From contig OMXX01000026.1 in NCBI GenBank assembly GCA_900315105.1, positions 1-64,000 on the forward strand: a stretch of DNA of 64,000 nt. Direction: 5' to 3'. A program made the position numbers and the translations under genes. Positions within the stretch are counted from its first letter, which is position 1, and each line of letters starts with the position of its first letter. This stretch comes from an uncultured Prevotellaceae bacterium (GTDB lineage Bacteria > Bacteroidota > Bacteroidia > Bacteroidales > Bacteroidaceae). Positions 17,276 to 26,185 of this stretch are shown here, one piece after another. The notes beneath the pieces were generated by a model. That model saw only the letters and a list, made by a program, of their open reading frames with translations. It had not been told where the DNA came from and did no database searches.

Positions 17276-17312
17276 GGGACTTACAAGGGCTTTGGTACGG
17301 CTTTGATACGGA
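17276..17312. repeat. GG microrepeats at 11-bp spacing
   Basis: The units GGGACTTACAA, GGGCTTTGGTA, CGGCTTTGATA, CGGACTTGCTG start at 17276, 17287, 17298 and 17309, exactly 11 bp apart. Related in sequence to the sets at 10870, 38692 and 46594. Confidence 0.75.
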
Positions 17313-17360
17313 CTTGCTGCCTATGTTTTAACTCCGTTCATTAACCTAAGTGAATTCGAT

Positions 17361-17475
17361 GATAATACCATTATAATACCATTATATTACCATAATAATA
17401 CCATAATATTACCATTCGCAATGGTATTTTAATGGTATCTTTATGGTATTTATATGGTATTTATATGGTATTTAC
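17361..17475. repeat. Symmetric 11-bp-phased TACCAT/ATGGTA array
   Basis: TACCATW starts at 17366, 17377, 17388, 17399 and 17410. WATGGTA starts at 17420, 17431, 17442, 17453 and 17464. Every step is exactly 11 bp, and the two halves mirror each other around 17417-17419. The array could form one long imperfect hairpin. It lies between the divergent cobQ and TonB-receptor promoters. Unknown function; regulatory or structural role is inference. Confidence 0.9.
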
Positions 17476-17600
17476 ATAGGAGCCACATAGGACATTTCGC
17501 CTTGAAAGATGGGACTCGTTATTTATCTTGTATTCCTCGAACTTTTGTTATTTAGCGAAAATAATCTGCAAAAATGTGATAGATTATCAAAATTTCTTTT

Positions 17601-17608
17601 TATCTTTG
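17601..17608 (+). promoter_or_regulatory. Bacteroidetes -7 box for the TonB receptor-cbi operon
   Basis: TATCTTTG followed by CATTTGCATCG fits TAnnTTTG. It lies 66 bp upstream of the receptor's GTG start and directly before the riboswitch-like fragment at 17621. Confidence 0.7.
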
Positions 17609-17620
17609 CATTTGCATCGT

Positions 17621-17640
17621 AAAAGGTGCTAGGTTGATAG
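17621..17640 (+). promoter_or_regulatory. Truncated cobalamin-riboswitch-like 5' fragment
   Basis: AAAAGGTGCTAGGTTGATAG resembles the 5' edge of cobalamin riboswitches (GGTGC..GGTTnATAG before GGGAA). The expected GGGAA, GCTGT..CCCGCA and B12-box segments are absent: the sequence passes straight into AAAGT-type repeats and the receptor gene. Interpreted as a relic left after deletion. Recognition of a 20-nt fragment is uncertain. Confidence 0.45.
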
Positions 17641-17674
17641 TATAAAGTAAAAAGAGTAAAGTTTAAAATAAAAA

Positions 17675-19747
17675 GTGAAAAAGAAGAAAGTTGTTTACCT
17701 CGCAGTTATGACGGCTTTTGCTGTGAATGTAAATGCTCAGACAGACAAGACCGTGGAGCTTAACCCTGTAACTGTGACGGGAACAGGTACTTATCACAAG
17801 GCGGATAACACCCCGATAGCCGTTAAGGTTATCTCTGCAAAGGAACTGAAAGACGCTCAGGTTACGAGTCTTCAGGAGGCTTTGACCAAGTTGAGTACTG
17901 ACATTACGACGCATACTAACGGTATGGGTACTTTCGTGAACTTCAACGGCGTGAGCGATGACTATATAGTTATTCTGGAGAATGGCAAGAGAGTAAGCGG
18001 TGATGACCGCTGGGATCGTATCAGTATTGACAACATAAAGCGAATAGAGATACTCTCGGGGGCAGCAAGTGCCCTGTATGGTTCGGATGCCATAGCCGGA
18101 GTTATCAATATCATTACTGACGAGAGCAAGAAACCAGTAGATGTGACGAGCAGGACACGTTTCTCAAGCAAAGGGCGCTTTGATCAGGATGTGAACGTGG
18201 ATGTTACCCAAGGGAAGTTCTCAAGCTATACATCGTATAACCATCGTCAGGCAGACAACTGGCAAGTGAATAACTATCAGGAGTTTATGGAGGGCGATGT
18301 GTCTGTTCCAAAGCTTACAGGCAGACCGATGTCACAAGGCTTCCGTTCGGAGAATATAAGCGAGAGACTGGAATGGAGATTCTCAGAGAAGTTTGATGTG
18401 TATGCCCGCGGAAATCTCTACGACCATAATACAAAACGTCCGCAGTTGGCAAGCTACTATACTCAGAAGGCTACAAAGGACAAGGAGACAGGCGAGACGA
18501 CCTACACCTATACTCCAAAACAGGCTTATACCTACGATATGCATCATCAGTCGTATAATGTAGGGGCAGGAGCACGTTGGACGCCTAACAAGAATACTCA
18601 TGTGTATCTTGATATCTATAATGATAACTCCAATTCTGAGTATGACTATTGGCAAACGCTTGATGCAGAGGCTTATAGCGAATCTAGAAAACGCACGCAT
18701 TACTGGAACGAGACCTTGAAGGGAATCTTCCGCTTGAATTCTTGGAATAAGCTGTCGGGAGGTGTGGAACTCGTTCAGGAGAATCTGAAGAGCGTATCGG
18801 ATAATATTGAATCTGAGAGCATGAACACTTCAAATCTCTTTGCTCAGGACGAGATACAGATTTGCAATATGCTGGAGGCTGTGGCAGGTTTCAGATATAC
18901 GCATAACAGTAATTTCGGTTCTCACTTCACACCAAATGCCGCCTTGTTCTTCCATACAGGAGGTTTCAGGCTTCGTGCAAGCTATGCAGGTGGCTACCGC
19001 ACACCTACCTTGTCGCAACTATATGCTACGGATCAGGCAAAGACCAACAAGCGATATACTCTCAACAACGAGAATCTGAAGCCTGAGAAAAATGACTTCT
19101 GGAATGTGAATGCCGAGTATTCAAACGAGTGGGTTCGCGCGAGCATCAGCACATACGTGAATAAGATTCGCAATATGATCAACTATCGCACTATGAGACA
19201 GAGCGAGATTGATGCGAGCAGCAAGCTTACGGCAATATACGAGGACGGTTGGACAACAATCCGTCAGCGTGACAATATCGACAAGGCTACAATCAAGGGC
19301 TTGAGCATGAATGTGAAGTTCTTGCTTCCGGGTGGCTTTGCTCTCGGTGGCGGATATACATACACAGATTCAAAGGCAGAGACAATGTCGTTCAACTCAG
19401 ATACTCAGACCTACGAGTATATAGAAACGCCTGTGGATAAGTGTGTTAGGAATGTGGCTAACGTGAATGTGGCTTGGGATAAGACATGGAACAGCTATCA
19501 CCTGAACATCAACCTCAACGGGCATATTCAGGGAGAGCGTTATTCAAGTACATACGGCTATGCTCCTGCCTACTCACAATGGGACTTGAACACGAAGCAT
19601 ACAATAGCCTTGAAGAGTTTCACTCTTGAGCCGGGTATTGGTATTGAGAATATCTTCAACAAACGAGATACATCTTACTGGAACTCTAACTTCTCAACGG
19701 TAAATCCGGGAAGAGCGATGGTGGTGAGTTTGAAGGTGAAGTATTAA
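17675..19747 (+). CDS. btuB: TonB-dependent outer-membrane receptor, BtuB-like
   Basis: A 690-residue outer-membrane receptor. Signal peptide KKVVYLAVMTAFAVNVNAQ, TonB-box-like region VELNPVTVTGTG, plug domain (about 30-160) with RIEILSGAASALYGSDAIAG and VINIIT, then a 22-strand beta-barrel ending GRAMVVSLKVKY. It probably imports corrinoids, judged by the six downstream cobalamin genes. The start is GTG at 17675, in an AAAGT-rich repeat with no ribosome-binding site. Paralogous to the receptor at 34156. Confidence 0.85.
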   Translation: MKKKKVVYLAVMTAFAVNVNAQTDKTVELNPVTVTGTGTYHKADNTPIAVKVISAKELKDAQVTSLQEALTKLSTDITTHTNGMGTFVNFNGVSDDYIVILENGKRVSGDDRWDRISIDNIKRIEILSGAASALYGSDAIAGVINIITDESKKPVDVTSRTRFSSKGRFDQDVNVDVTQGKFSSYTSYNHRQADNWQVNNYQEFMEGDVSVPKLTGRPMSQGFRSENISERLEWRFSEKFDVYARGNLYDHNTKRPQLASYYTQKATKDKETGETTYTYTPKQAYTYDMHHQSYNVGAGARWTPNKNTHVYLDIYNDNSNSEYDYWQTLDAEAYSESRKRTHYWNETLKGIFRLNSWNKLSGGVELVQENLKSVSDNIESESMNTSNLFAQDEIQICNMLEAVAGFRYTHNSNFGSHFTPNAALFFHTGGFRLRASYAGGYRTPTLSQLYATDQAKTNKRYTLNNENLKPEKNDFWNVNAEYSNEWVRASISTYVNKIRNMINYRTMRQSEIDASSKLTAIYEDGWTTIRQRDNIDKATIKGLSMNVKFLLPGGFALGGGYTYTDSKAETMSFNSDTQTYEYIETPVDKCVRNVANVNVAWDKTWNSYHLNINLNGHIQGERYSSTYGYAPAYSQWDLNTKHTIALKSFTLEPGIGIENIFNKRDTSYWNSNFSTVNPGRAMVVSLKVKY

Positions 19748-19774
19748 AGAAACGGCCAGCGGCCCAAGGCCTAC

Positions 19775-19942
19775 GGCCTCTCCCCCCGCCCTCCCCCGTA
19801 GGGAGGGAGCCGGAGCGCTCAAAACTAATTAAAAAGTAATTTGAACTATGGAAGATAGTGATAAGATACAAAAAGCAGATTTTAAGGAGAATGCCCTTTC
19901 GCCTTCCGGCTCCCTCCCTACGGGGGAGGGCGGGGGGAGAGG
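19775..19942. repeat. Inverted GC-rich arm pair; right arm codes the CbiH-CbiC N-terminus
   Basis: Left arm 19775-19813 (GCCTCTCCCCCCGCCCTCCC..) is intergenic. Right arm 19903-19942 is its reverse complement and lies inside the next gene, encoding SPSGSLPTGEGGGRG. The spacer holds the ATG of that gene. Confidence 0.9.
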
Positions 19943-21350
19943 TCGTGGCCGCCTCTTCGTCTGCGGCATAGGTCCTGGTTCTCCAGAAGACATCACACCT
20001 GCGGTATTGAAGGCTGTAGGCGAATGTGATGTGGTGGTAGGATATAAATATTACTTCCAGTTTATTGAGCCTTATCTTCGTGAGGGTACGGAATGCGTGG
20101 ATACTGGAATGAAGAAAGAGCGTGACAGGGCTATTCAGGCATTCGAACTTGCAGAACAAGGCAAGAACGTGTGCGTAATATCAAGTGGAGATGCAGGTAT
20201 CTATGGCATGACACCTCTCATCTATGAGATGAAGCGCGAAAGGAACTCGGATGTTGAGATTGTTTCATATCCGGGGATAAGTGCCTTCCAAAAGGCGGCA
20301 TCCTTGCTTGGAGCACCTATCGGGCATGACTTCTGTATAATATCCATGAGCGACCTCATGACTCCTTGGGCTATTATAGAGAAGAGGATAAAGGCTGCTG
20401 CCGTTGGCGATTTCGTGACGGCTATCTATAATCCTAAGAGCCACGGAAGATACTGGCAGTTGTATAGGCTTGTGGAGATTTTCAGAAAGGAACGCTCGTT
20501 TGACACGCCTGTGGGATATGTCCGTCAGGCAGGACGACCAGAACAGCAGATAACGATAACCACTCTTGGGGAGTTCGACCCAGAGCAGGTGGATATGTTC
20601 ACTATTGTTATAATCGGCAATAGCCAGTCGTATGAGTGGAATGGGAAGTTTATCACGCCTCGTGGATATTATCGAGAGACCAATGATGATTCGCAAGACA
20701 CGAATGTTGGTCAGGGGATAATGATAAAATCCTTTGCTACTATCCGTAAGGAACTGAAGAATCCTGATATTCCTATTTGGAAGCTATGGCCGATGCTTCA
20801 TGCTATTCATACCACAGCTGATTTCGATATGGAAGGTCTGTTGTGGCTTGATGATGAGGCTACGGCAAAGTTATATGCGAAGGTGCAGAGCGGAGATCTG
20901 AAATGCATAGTTACAGATGTGACTATGGCGGCAAGCGGTATTCGCAAAGGCGCTTTGCAGAGACTGGGCATAGAGGTGGTCTGCTATATAAATGATCCTC
21001 GTGGTGCGGAGATGGCAAAGACACTCGGCATTACCCGTGCTCAGGCAGGAATGAGACTTGCTGCCGAGGAACATCCAGATGCCTTGTATGTGTTTGGAAA
21101 TGCTCCGACCGCCTTGCTGGAATTGTGTGACCTTGCCCGAAAGGGAAAGTGTCATCCTGCCGGAATAATAGGTGCTCCTGTAGGCTTTGTTCATGTGGAG
21201 GAAAGCAAGCATGCAGCCAAGGCTTTGCGTGATATTCCGAAGATAATAATTGACGGAAGGAAAGGTGGTAGTAACCTTGCCGCCACGCTTGTAAACTCTG
21301 TCCTCACATACGATGATGCAGAACAGCTGAGGCCGGGGAGGGATGTATAG
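19848..21350 (+). CDS. cbiHC: CbiH-CbiC fusion: cobalt-precorrin-3 C17-methyltransferase / cobalt-precorrin-8 methylmutase
   Basis: A 500-residue fused corrin enzyme. Residues about 35-280 are the SAM-dependent CbiH/CobJ methyltransferase (FVCGIGPGSPEDITPAVL, VVGYKYYF, ISSGDAGIYGM, YPGISAFQKAASLLGAPIGH, VTAIYNPKS) that contracts the ring. Residues about 300-490 are the CbiC/CobH methylmutase (AIHTTADFDM, VTDVTMAASGI, VFGNAPTALLEL, GAPVGFVH, GRKGGSNLAATLVNSV). The first 33 residues are non-homologous and largely encoded by a GC-rich repeat arm. No other credible start exists before FVCGIGPG, so the extension is probably translated. Confidence 0.92.
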   Translation: MEDSDKIQKADFKENALSPSGSLPTGEGGGRGRGRLFVCGIGPGSPEDITPAVLKAVGECDVVVGYKYYFQFIEPYLREGTECVDTGMKKERDRAIQAFELAEQGKNVCVISSGDAGIYGMTPLIYEMKRERNSDVEIVSYPGISAFQKAASLLGAPIGHDFCIISMSDLMTPWAIIEKRIKAAAVGDFVTAIYNPKSHGRYWQLYRLVEIFRKERSFDTPVGYVRQAGRPEQQITITTLGEFDPEQVDMFTIVIIGNSQSYEWNGKFITPRGYYRETNDDSQDTNVGQGIMIKSFATIRKELKNPDIPIWKLWPMLHAIHTTADFDMEGLLWLDDEATAKLYAKVQSGDLKCIVTDVTMAASGIRKGALQRLGIEVVCYINDPRGAEMAKTLGITRAQAGMRLAAEEHPDALYVFGNAPTALLELCDLARKGKCHPAGIIGAPVGFVHVEESKHAAKALRDIPKIIIDGRKGGSNLAATLVNSVLTYDDAEQLRPGRDV

Positions 21351-21384
21351 TCCCCAAGATTGGGGACTAATTGATAATTAATAA

Positions 21385-22569
21385 TTGATAATGGGAAGGC
21401 AGTCAAAATATGTGGTTATTGGCATAACCGATTCCCGCCACCAATGGTTTCCTCCTGAGGTGATGGAGGTAATCAAGGCTGGGAAGGTGTTTTCGGGTGG
21501 AAAGAGACATCACGAGATAATGATGGATTTCCTTCCTGAGGATGCCGTGTGGATAGATATCACAGTACCGTTGAGCGAGGTATTTAAGCAATACGAGCAG
21601 TATGATGATATCGTGGCGTTTGCTTCAGGAGATCCTTTGTTCTTTGGCTTTGCCAATACGATCCAAAGGGAATGTCCAGGATGCGAGATGAAGGTATATC
21701 CTTCTTTCAATTCCCTTCAGATGCTTGCTCATAGGATGTGCCTTCCATATCATGATATGCACGTTGTTTCCCTGACTGGAAGACCTTGGGATAAGTTTGA
21801 TGAGGCTCTTATTAATGGAGAGCCGCTTATCGGAGTATTGACAGATAAAAAGAATACCCCACAGGCTATCTGGCAGAGGATGCAGGATTATGGTTATACC
21901 AATTATACTATGACCATAGGCGAGAATTTAGGGAATGAGGAAAAGGAAAGGATTTATGAGGCCCCCTGCCCCCCAAGGGGGAGTTTAAATTGCCTTATCT
22001 TGCAAAAGACGAGTACTCATCCTCGCCCTTTCGGAATACCAGAGGCGGAATTTCATCTGCTGAACGGAAGGGCAAAGATGATAACGAAGATGCCGATAAG
22101 GCTGATGTCTTTGTCTATGATGCAGTTGCGAGAGCGAAAGACGATGTGGGATGTGGGCTTTTGCACAGGAAGCGTGAGCATAGAGGCAAAGTTACAGTTC
22201 CCTCATCTGAAGATAACTGCATTTGAGGTGCGTGAAGAGGGTAGGGTACTCATGGAGATAAACTCTCGTAAGTTTGGTACTCCCGGCATAGATGCTGTGA
22301 TTGGCGATTTCCTTCAGCTTGACCTTTCCGACTATCCAAAGCCTGATGCCGTCTTTATAGGAGGACATGGCGGTAAACTTCCGGAGATGATGGAAAAGAT
22401 ATATTCGGAATTGACGGAAGGAGGCGTGATAGTGATGAATACCGTGGTTCAGTCGAGCTATGATGCCTTTATGGAATCAGCCAAGAAACTGAACATGACA
22501 CTTGAGGAACCGGTCCGCATAGCTTTGGACGACTTTAACCCAATAACAATTCTAAAAGCAACGAAATGA
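21385..22569 (+). CDS. cbiET: CbiE-CbiT fusion: cobalt-precorrin-7 methyltransferase / decarboxylase
   Basis: A 394-residue CobL-type fusion. The CbiE half (1-195) includes VFSGGKRHHE, FASGDPLFFGFANTI and YPSFNSLQMLAHRM. The CbiT half (from about 220) includes TKMPIRLMSLSMMQLRE, MWDVGFCTGSVSIEAK and AVFIGGHGGKLPEMM. It methylates C5 and C15 and decarboxylates the C12 acetate. Between the halves, APCPPRGSLNCLILQK is encoded by a single GC-rich arm (21961-21990) in frame. It overlaps cbiGF by ATGA. Confidence 0.92.
   Translation: MIMGRQSKYVVIGITDSRHQWFPPEVMEVIKAGKVFSGGKRHHEIMMDFLPEDAVWIDITVPLSEVFKQYEQYDDIVAFASGDPLFFGFANTIQRECPGCEMKVYPSFNSLQMLAHRMCLPYHDMHVVSLTGRPWDKFDEALINGEPLIGVLTDKKNTPQAIWQRMQDYGYTNYTMTIGENLGNEEKERIYEAPCPPRGSLNCLILQKTSTHPRPFGIPEAEFHLLNGRAKMITKMPIRLMSLSMMQLRERKTMWDVGFCTGSVSIEAKLQFPHLKITAFEVREEGRVLMEINSRKFGTPGIDAVIGDFLQLDLSDYPKPDAVFIGGHGGKLPEMMEKIYSELTEGGVIVMNTVVQSSYDAFMESAKKLNMTLEEPVRIALDDFNPITILKATK
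21961..21990. repeat. Single GC-rich arm in frame in cbiET
   Basis: GCCCCCTGCCCCCCAAGGGG followed by GAGTTTAAAT matches the arm type at 32220-32246. It falls in the interdomain linker of CbiE-CbiT. No inverted partner is evident nearby. Confidence 0.75.
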
Positions 22570-24320
22570 TAGTAGCGGTAAACGATAAAGGACGTGAGAT
22601 TGCATCAAAGTTGGCTCTAAAGCTAAATGATGAAATCTGCCAGTTGGGTGATATAGAATCAAGATGGAATACGGAAAAGCATATCATCTTCATAGGTGCT
22701 ATGGGTATCTGCGTGCGAAGTATAGCTCCTTTCATAAAGGACAAGCATACTGATCCTGCTGTGGTATGTGTTGATTCTTTGGGCAAGAATGTCATTTCCG
22801 TTCTTTCAGGTCATGTGGGTGGTGCTAATGAATTGACATCACGTATTGCTGAAATCCTGAAGGCAAATCCTGTCATTACTACTCAGAGTGATCTTGAAGG
22901 ACTCTGGGCTTTGGATACTATTGCTGATAGATTCGGGTGGGTTTTGCCTCAGGAGAATATCAATAAGGAAATTGCTTGTTTTGTTGCTGGACAGCCAACG
23001 GCTCTATATATGGATGTTAGAGATGAGGGTACGGAATATCTCTTATCTACTCTTCCAAAGCACGTTACGGTGGTGGAAAAGCTGAGTGAGATAACATCAG
23101 ATAAATACAAACTTGCAATTATCGTGTCGCCTTTGGATGAGATTCTTGATGATGATATTCTATGCGTTCAGTATGTTCCGCGTTGTGTTCACGTAGGGCT
23201 TGGACTTGCGCATCAGGCAGAACCTGTTGAACAGGTGGTAAGCGAGGTGTTCACGGCTATTGGCATGGCTGGTATTTTCGCAGAGAGTATCGTAGATTTT
23301 AATACTATAGACCTAAAGGCTGACGAACCTGTTGTGAAGTTCCTTCAGGAAGAAGGGTATAAGTTCAATTTCTATTCATCCGAACAGCTTGCCGAGGTTG
23401 ACGTTCCGAATCCGAGCGCTACGGTTAGCAAACACGTAGGAACTCCGAGTGTGTGTGAGGCATCTGTTCTTATTGGTGGAGGGAAAATCTTGCTTCCAAA
23501 GCAGAAAGGACAGAACTGGACAGTCGCAGCCTCCGTTCGGGCGGTAGCGGCCTCTCTTCCTCACATCGAAATCGTTGGTGCTGGTCCTGGTGATCCCGAA
23601 CTTATTAGCGTGCGTGGAAAGAGATTCCTTGAGAATGCGGATTTGATACTCTATGCAGGAAGTCTTGTGCCAAAGGAACTGACATATTATGCCAAGGCAG
23701 GTGCTACGGTTCGCTCTTCTGCCGATATGGATTTGGAGGAGCAGTTTGAGTTGATGAAGGAGTTTTACGACAAGGGCAAGCAGATTGTGCGATTGCATAC
23801 TGGCGACCCTTGTATCTATGGAGCGATACAGGAACAGATGGCATTTTTTGATAAATACGGAATGGACTATCACATAACTCCTGGTATTTCATCATTCCTT
23901 GCCGCAGCTGCCGAACTGAGAAGTCAGTTTACTATTCCTGAGCGTTGCCAGACTATCATTCTCACTCGTGGTGAAGGTCGTACTCCTATGCCGGAGAAGG
24001 AGAAATTGCACCTGTTGGCTTCACATCAGAGCACGATGTGCATATTCCTCTCTGCTTCTCTTGTAGAACAGGTGCAGAGCGAACTCCTTGAGGGAGGTTA
24101 TAAGCCCGAAACCCCTGTTGCTTGCTGCTATAAACTGACATGGAAGGATCAGAGAATATATCGTGGGCGGCTAAAGGATCTTGCGAAGATAATGAAGGAG
24201 AATCATCTCACTCTCACTACGATGATTGTTGTGGGAGACGCTATTGATAATCGTGAAGGGCTGAGCAAACTGTATGACGGGAAGTTCACGCATTTATTTA
24301 GAACGGCAGCCCCTAACTAG
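22566..24320 (+). CDS. cbiGF: CbiG-CbiF fusion: cobalt-precorrin-5A hydrolase / precorrin-4 C11-methyltransferase
   Basis: A 584-residue fusion. The N-terminal 320 residues are CbiG (IIFIGAMGICVRSIAPFIKDK, VISVLSGHVGGANELT, central VHVGLGLAHQAEP, C-terminal SVCEASVLIGGG), which opens the delta-lactone. The remainder is CbiF/CobM (IEIVGAGPGDPELISVRG, LILYAGSLVP, VRLHTGDPCIYGAIQEQM, ITPGISSFLAAAAELRSQFT, MIVVGD). The CbiG second-domain motif that usually reads G-G-C-R is GLGLAHQAEP here, a visible departure. It overlaps cbiET (ATGA). Confidence 0.92.
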   Translation: MIVAVNDKGREIASKLALKLNDEICQLGDIESRWNTEKHIIFIGAMGICVRSIAPFIKDKHTDPAVVCVDSLGKNVISVLSGHVGGANELTSRIAEILKANPVITTQSDLEGLWALDTIADRFGWVLPQENINKEIACFVAGQPTALYMDVRDEGTEYLLSTLPKHVTVVEKLSEITSDKYKLAIIVSPLDEILDDDILCVQYVPRCVHVGLGLAHQAEPVEQVVSEVFTAIGMAGIFAESIVDFNTIDLKADEPVVKFLQEEGYKFNFYSSEQLAEVDVPNPSATVSKHVGTPSVCEASVLIGGGKILLPKQKGQNWTVAASVRAVAASLPHIEIVGAGPGDPELISVRGKRFLENADLILYAGSLVPKELTYYAKAGATVRSSADMDLEEQFELMKEFYDKGKQIVRLHTGDPCIYGAIQEQMAFFDKYGMDYHITPGISSFLAAAAELRSQFTIPERCQTIILTRGEGRTPMPEKEKLHLLASHQSTMCIFLSASLVEQVQSELLEGGYKPETPVACCYKLTWKDQRIYRGRLKDLAKIMKENHLTLTTMIVVGDAIDNREGLSKLYDGKFTHLFRTAAPN

Positions 24321-24460
24321 ACCTACCCCCTCACCCCTCCCATAAAGGGAGGGGAGTAGATAGTATAAATTCAGAAAAAGTAGCCATATATGCATCAACC
24401 ACAGGAAGGAAATAATGTAACTACTCCCCTCATTTTATGGGAGGGGCAAGGGGGTGGGTC
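24319..24460. repeat. Inverted GC-rich arm pair; right arm codes the CbiJ-CbiD N-terminus
   Basis: Left arm 24319-24359 (CCTACCCCCTCACCCCTCCC..) immediately follows the cbiGF stop. Right arm 24421-24460 lies in the next gene and encodes TTPLILWEGQGGGS. The inner edge of the left arm carries ATAGTATA (24360-24367). Same arm type as at 7931-8147. Confidence 0.9.
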
Positions 24461-26183
24461 TCTCCTCATCTTCGGCGGCACAACCGAGGGCCGACTTGCT
24501 GTGGATGTATGCGAGCAAGCAGGAAAACCTTTTTATTATTCCACAAAAGGCGACTTGCAGAAAGTGGATATGCACAACGGAGTACATATAACTGGGGCTA
24601 TGACTGCTGATGATATCGTGGCATTCTGTAAGGAACATAAGGTCGGGTGTATCGTTGATGCTGCTCATCCTTTTGCAGAGAATCTGCATAAGACTATTGA
24701 TGAGGCACGAAAGGTACTAAGTATTAATGTTATCCGACTTCAGCGTGTCTTTCCTGAGCATATCAAAGGTGTGGAATATTGTTCTGATTATGATGATGCC
24801 ATAAACAAAATTCGTGAGGCAAAAGTCGAGAAGTTGCTTGCTCTTACAGGGGCAAATACAATTAAGAAATTACGGCAGACAAAAGCCATTTTTAGAATAT
24901 TGAATCGTCCTGAGAGTATTTCTCTGGCAAAAGTTGCAGGGCTTTCGGAGAATCAACTCATCTTCTATAACGAATCGCTTGAAATTCCGTCTATTGAGGA
25001 TGAAAAGAAAGTGATGAGCGAGGTGGGATGTGATTCTATCATAACAAAGGAGAGTGGTGAGAGTGGCGGTTTTGAGGTTAAGGTAAAGGTTGCCTTTGAA
25101 CTTGGATTGAAAGTGTTTGTTGTTGAGCATCCGCAGTTGCCAAAAGATTGGATTACCGTTACAGGGAAATATGGATTGCGTAGGGTGATAGAGCATCTTA
25201 TGCCCGATTTCTTTCCTTTAAAAACTGGTTTTACAACAGGTGCTTGTGCTACGGCTGCAACAAAGGCGGCTGCTCTGTCACTTCTTTTTGATGAATCTCC
25301 CGAAGAGGTTCATTTTGCCTTGCCAGATGGCGAGATAATGACGATACCTGTGACATACGAGGCTAAAGGTGTTGCTTCTGTAATAAAGGATAGTAGCGAC
25401 GATCCTGATGTTACGAAGGGTTGTAAGATAACCTCTACCGTAACTCTTGAAAAGCGTGATGGTTTCAGCGTGACGTTTTTGCAAGGCGAAGGAGTAGGGA
25501 AGGTGACACTTCCCGGACTTGGAATACCTATTGGTGGTCCTGCCGTTAATCCTACCCCAAGGAATATGATAGAGAATGAGCTGCGAGCCCTTGAAGATAA
25601 TGCCATTTATGATGTCACAATCTCCGTCGAAAACGGCGCAGAACTTGCCCTAAAGACCTTTAATCACAAGGTTGGTGTAGTTGGCGGAATAAGCATCATC
25701 GGAACTTCTGGTATAGTCTCTCCGCTATCGAATGAGGCTTTCGTACAAAGTATTCGTCGTGAACTTGATGTTGCATGGGCCATCGGTTGCAGAACTATCG
25801 GTTTAGTGGCTGGAATGAAGAGCGAGAAGGCTCTTGAAGGCATTCGTTGTGTACATTATGGCAACTTCGTAGGGGAGGCGTTGAAGGCTGCTCGGGAGGT
25901 TGGATTTGAAGATGTGCATATTGCGATAATGATAGGCAAGGCGGTAAAGCTTGCTGAAGGACATCTTGATACTCATTCGCATAAGGTGCTTATGAATCAG
26001 GTGTTTATCAGAAAAGTTGCAGAAGGTCTCGGCTTGGAATATAAAGAGGTTGATATGGCGCGTGACCTCTGGAACACAATGCCGCCCGCTTTCTTTGAAG
26101 AGATAAGACGACTATGCTACGAGACTTGTAGAACGGTATTTCCGCAAGGAACATTGAATATTCATCTTGTAAAGAACGATTAA
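24390..26183 (+). CDS. cbiJD: CbiJ-CbiD fusion: cobalt-precorrin-6A reductase / cobalt-precorrin-5B C1-methyltransferase
   Basis: A 597-residue fusion. CbiJ/CobK spans about 25-270: LLIFGGTTEGR nucleotide motif, CIVDAAHPFAENL, LLALTGANTIKKL and the ITKESGESGGF loop. CbiD follows from FPLKTGFTTGACATAATKAA, with LPDGEIMTIPV, GEGVGKVTLPGL, PAVNPTPRNMI and GTSGIVSPLSNEAF. Residues 1-24 are unrelated to CbiJ and largely encoded by a repeat arm. The downstream btuC starts 2 bp after the stop. Confidence 0.9.
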   Translation: MHQPQEGNNVTTPLILWEGQGGGSLLIFGGTTEGRLAVDVCEQAGKPFYYSTKGDLQKVDMHNGVHITGAMTADDIVAFCKEHKVGCIVDAAHPFAENLHKTIDEARKVLSINVIRLQRVFPEHIKGVEYCSDYDDAINKIREAKVEKLLALTGANTIKKLRQTKAIFRILNRPESISLAKVAGLSENQLIFYNESLEIPSIEDEKKVMSEVGCDSIITKESGESGGFEVKVKVAFELGLKVFVVEHPQLPKDWITVTGKYGLRRVIEHLMPDFFPLKTGFTTGACATAATKAAALSLLFDESPEEVHFALPDGEIMTIPVTYEAKGVASVIKDSSDDPDVTKGCKITSTVTLEKRDGFSVTFLQGEGVGKVTLPGLGIPIGGPAVNPTPRNMIENELRALEDNAIYDVTISVENGAELALKTFNHKVGVVGGISIIGTSGIVSPLSNEAFVQSIRRELDVAWAIGCRTIGLVAGMKSEKALEGIRCVHYGNFVGEALKAAREVGFEDVHIAIMIGKAVKLAEGHLDTHSHKVLMNQVFIRKVAEGLGLEYKEVDMARDLWNTMPPAFFEEIRRLCYETCRTVFPQGTLNIHLVKND

Positions 26184-26185
26184 TT

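Noticed and set aside
17361..17475. CRISPR array
   Set aside because: The 11-bp units are far too short, appear in both orientations, and no cas genes are present.
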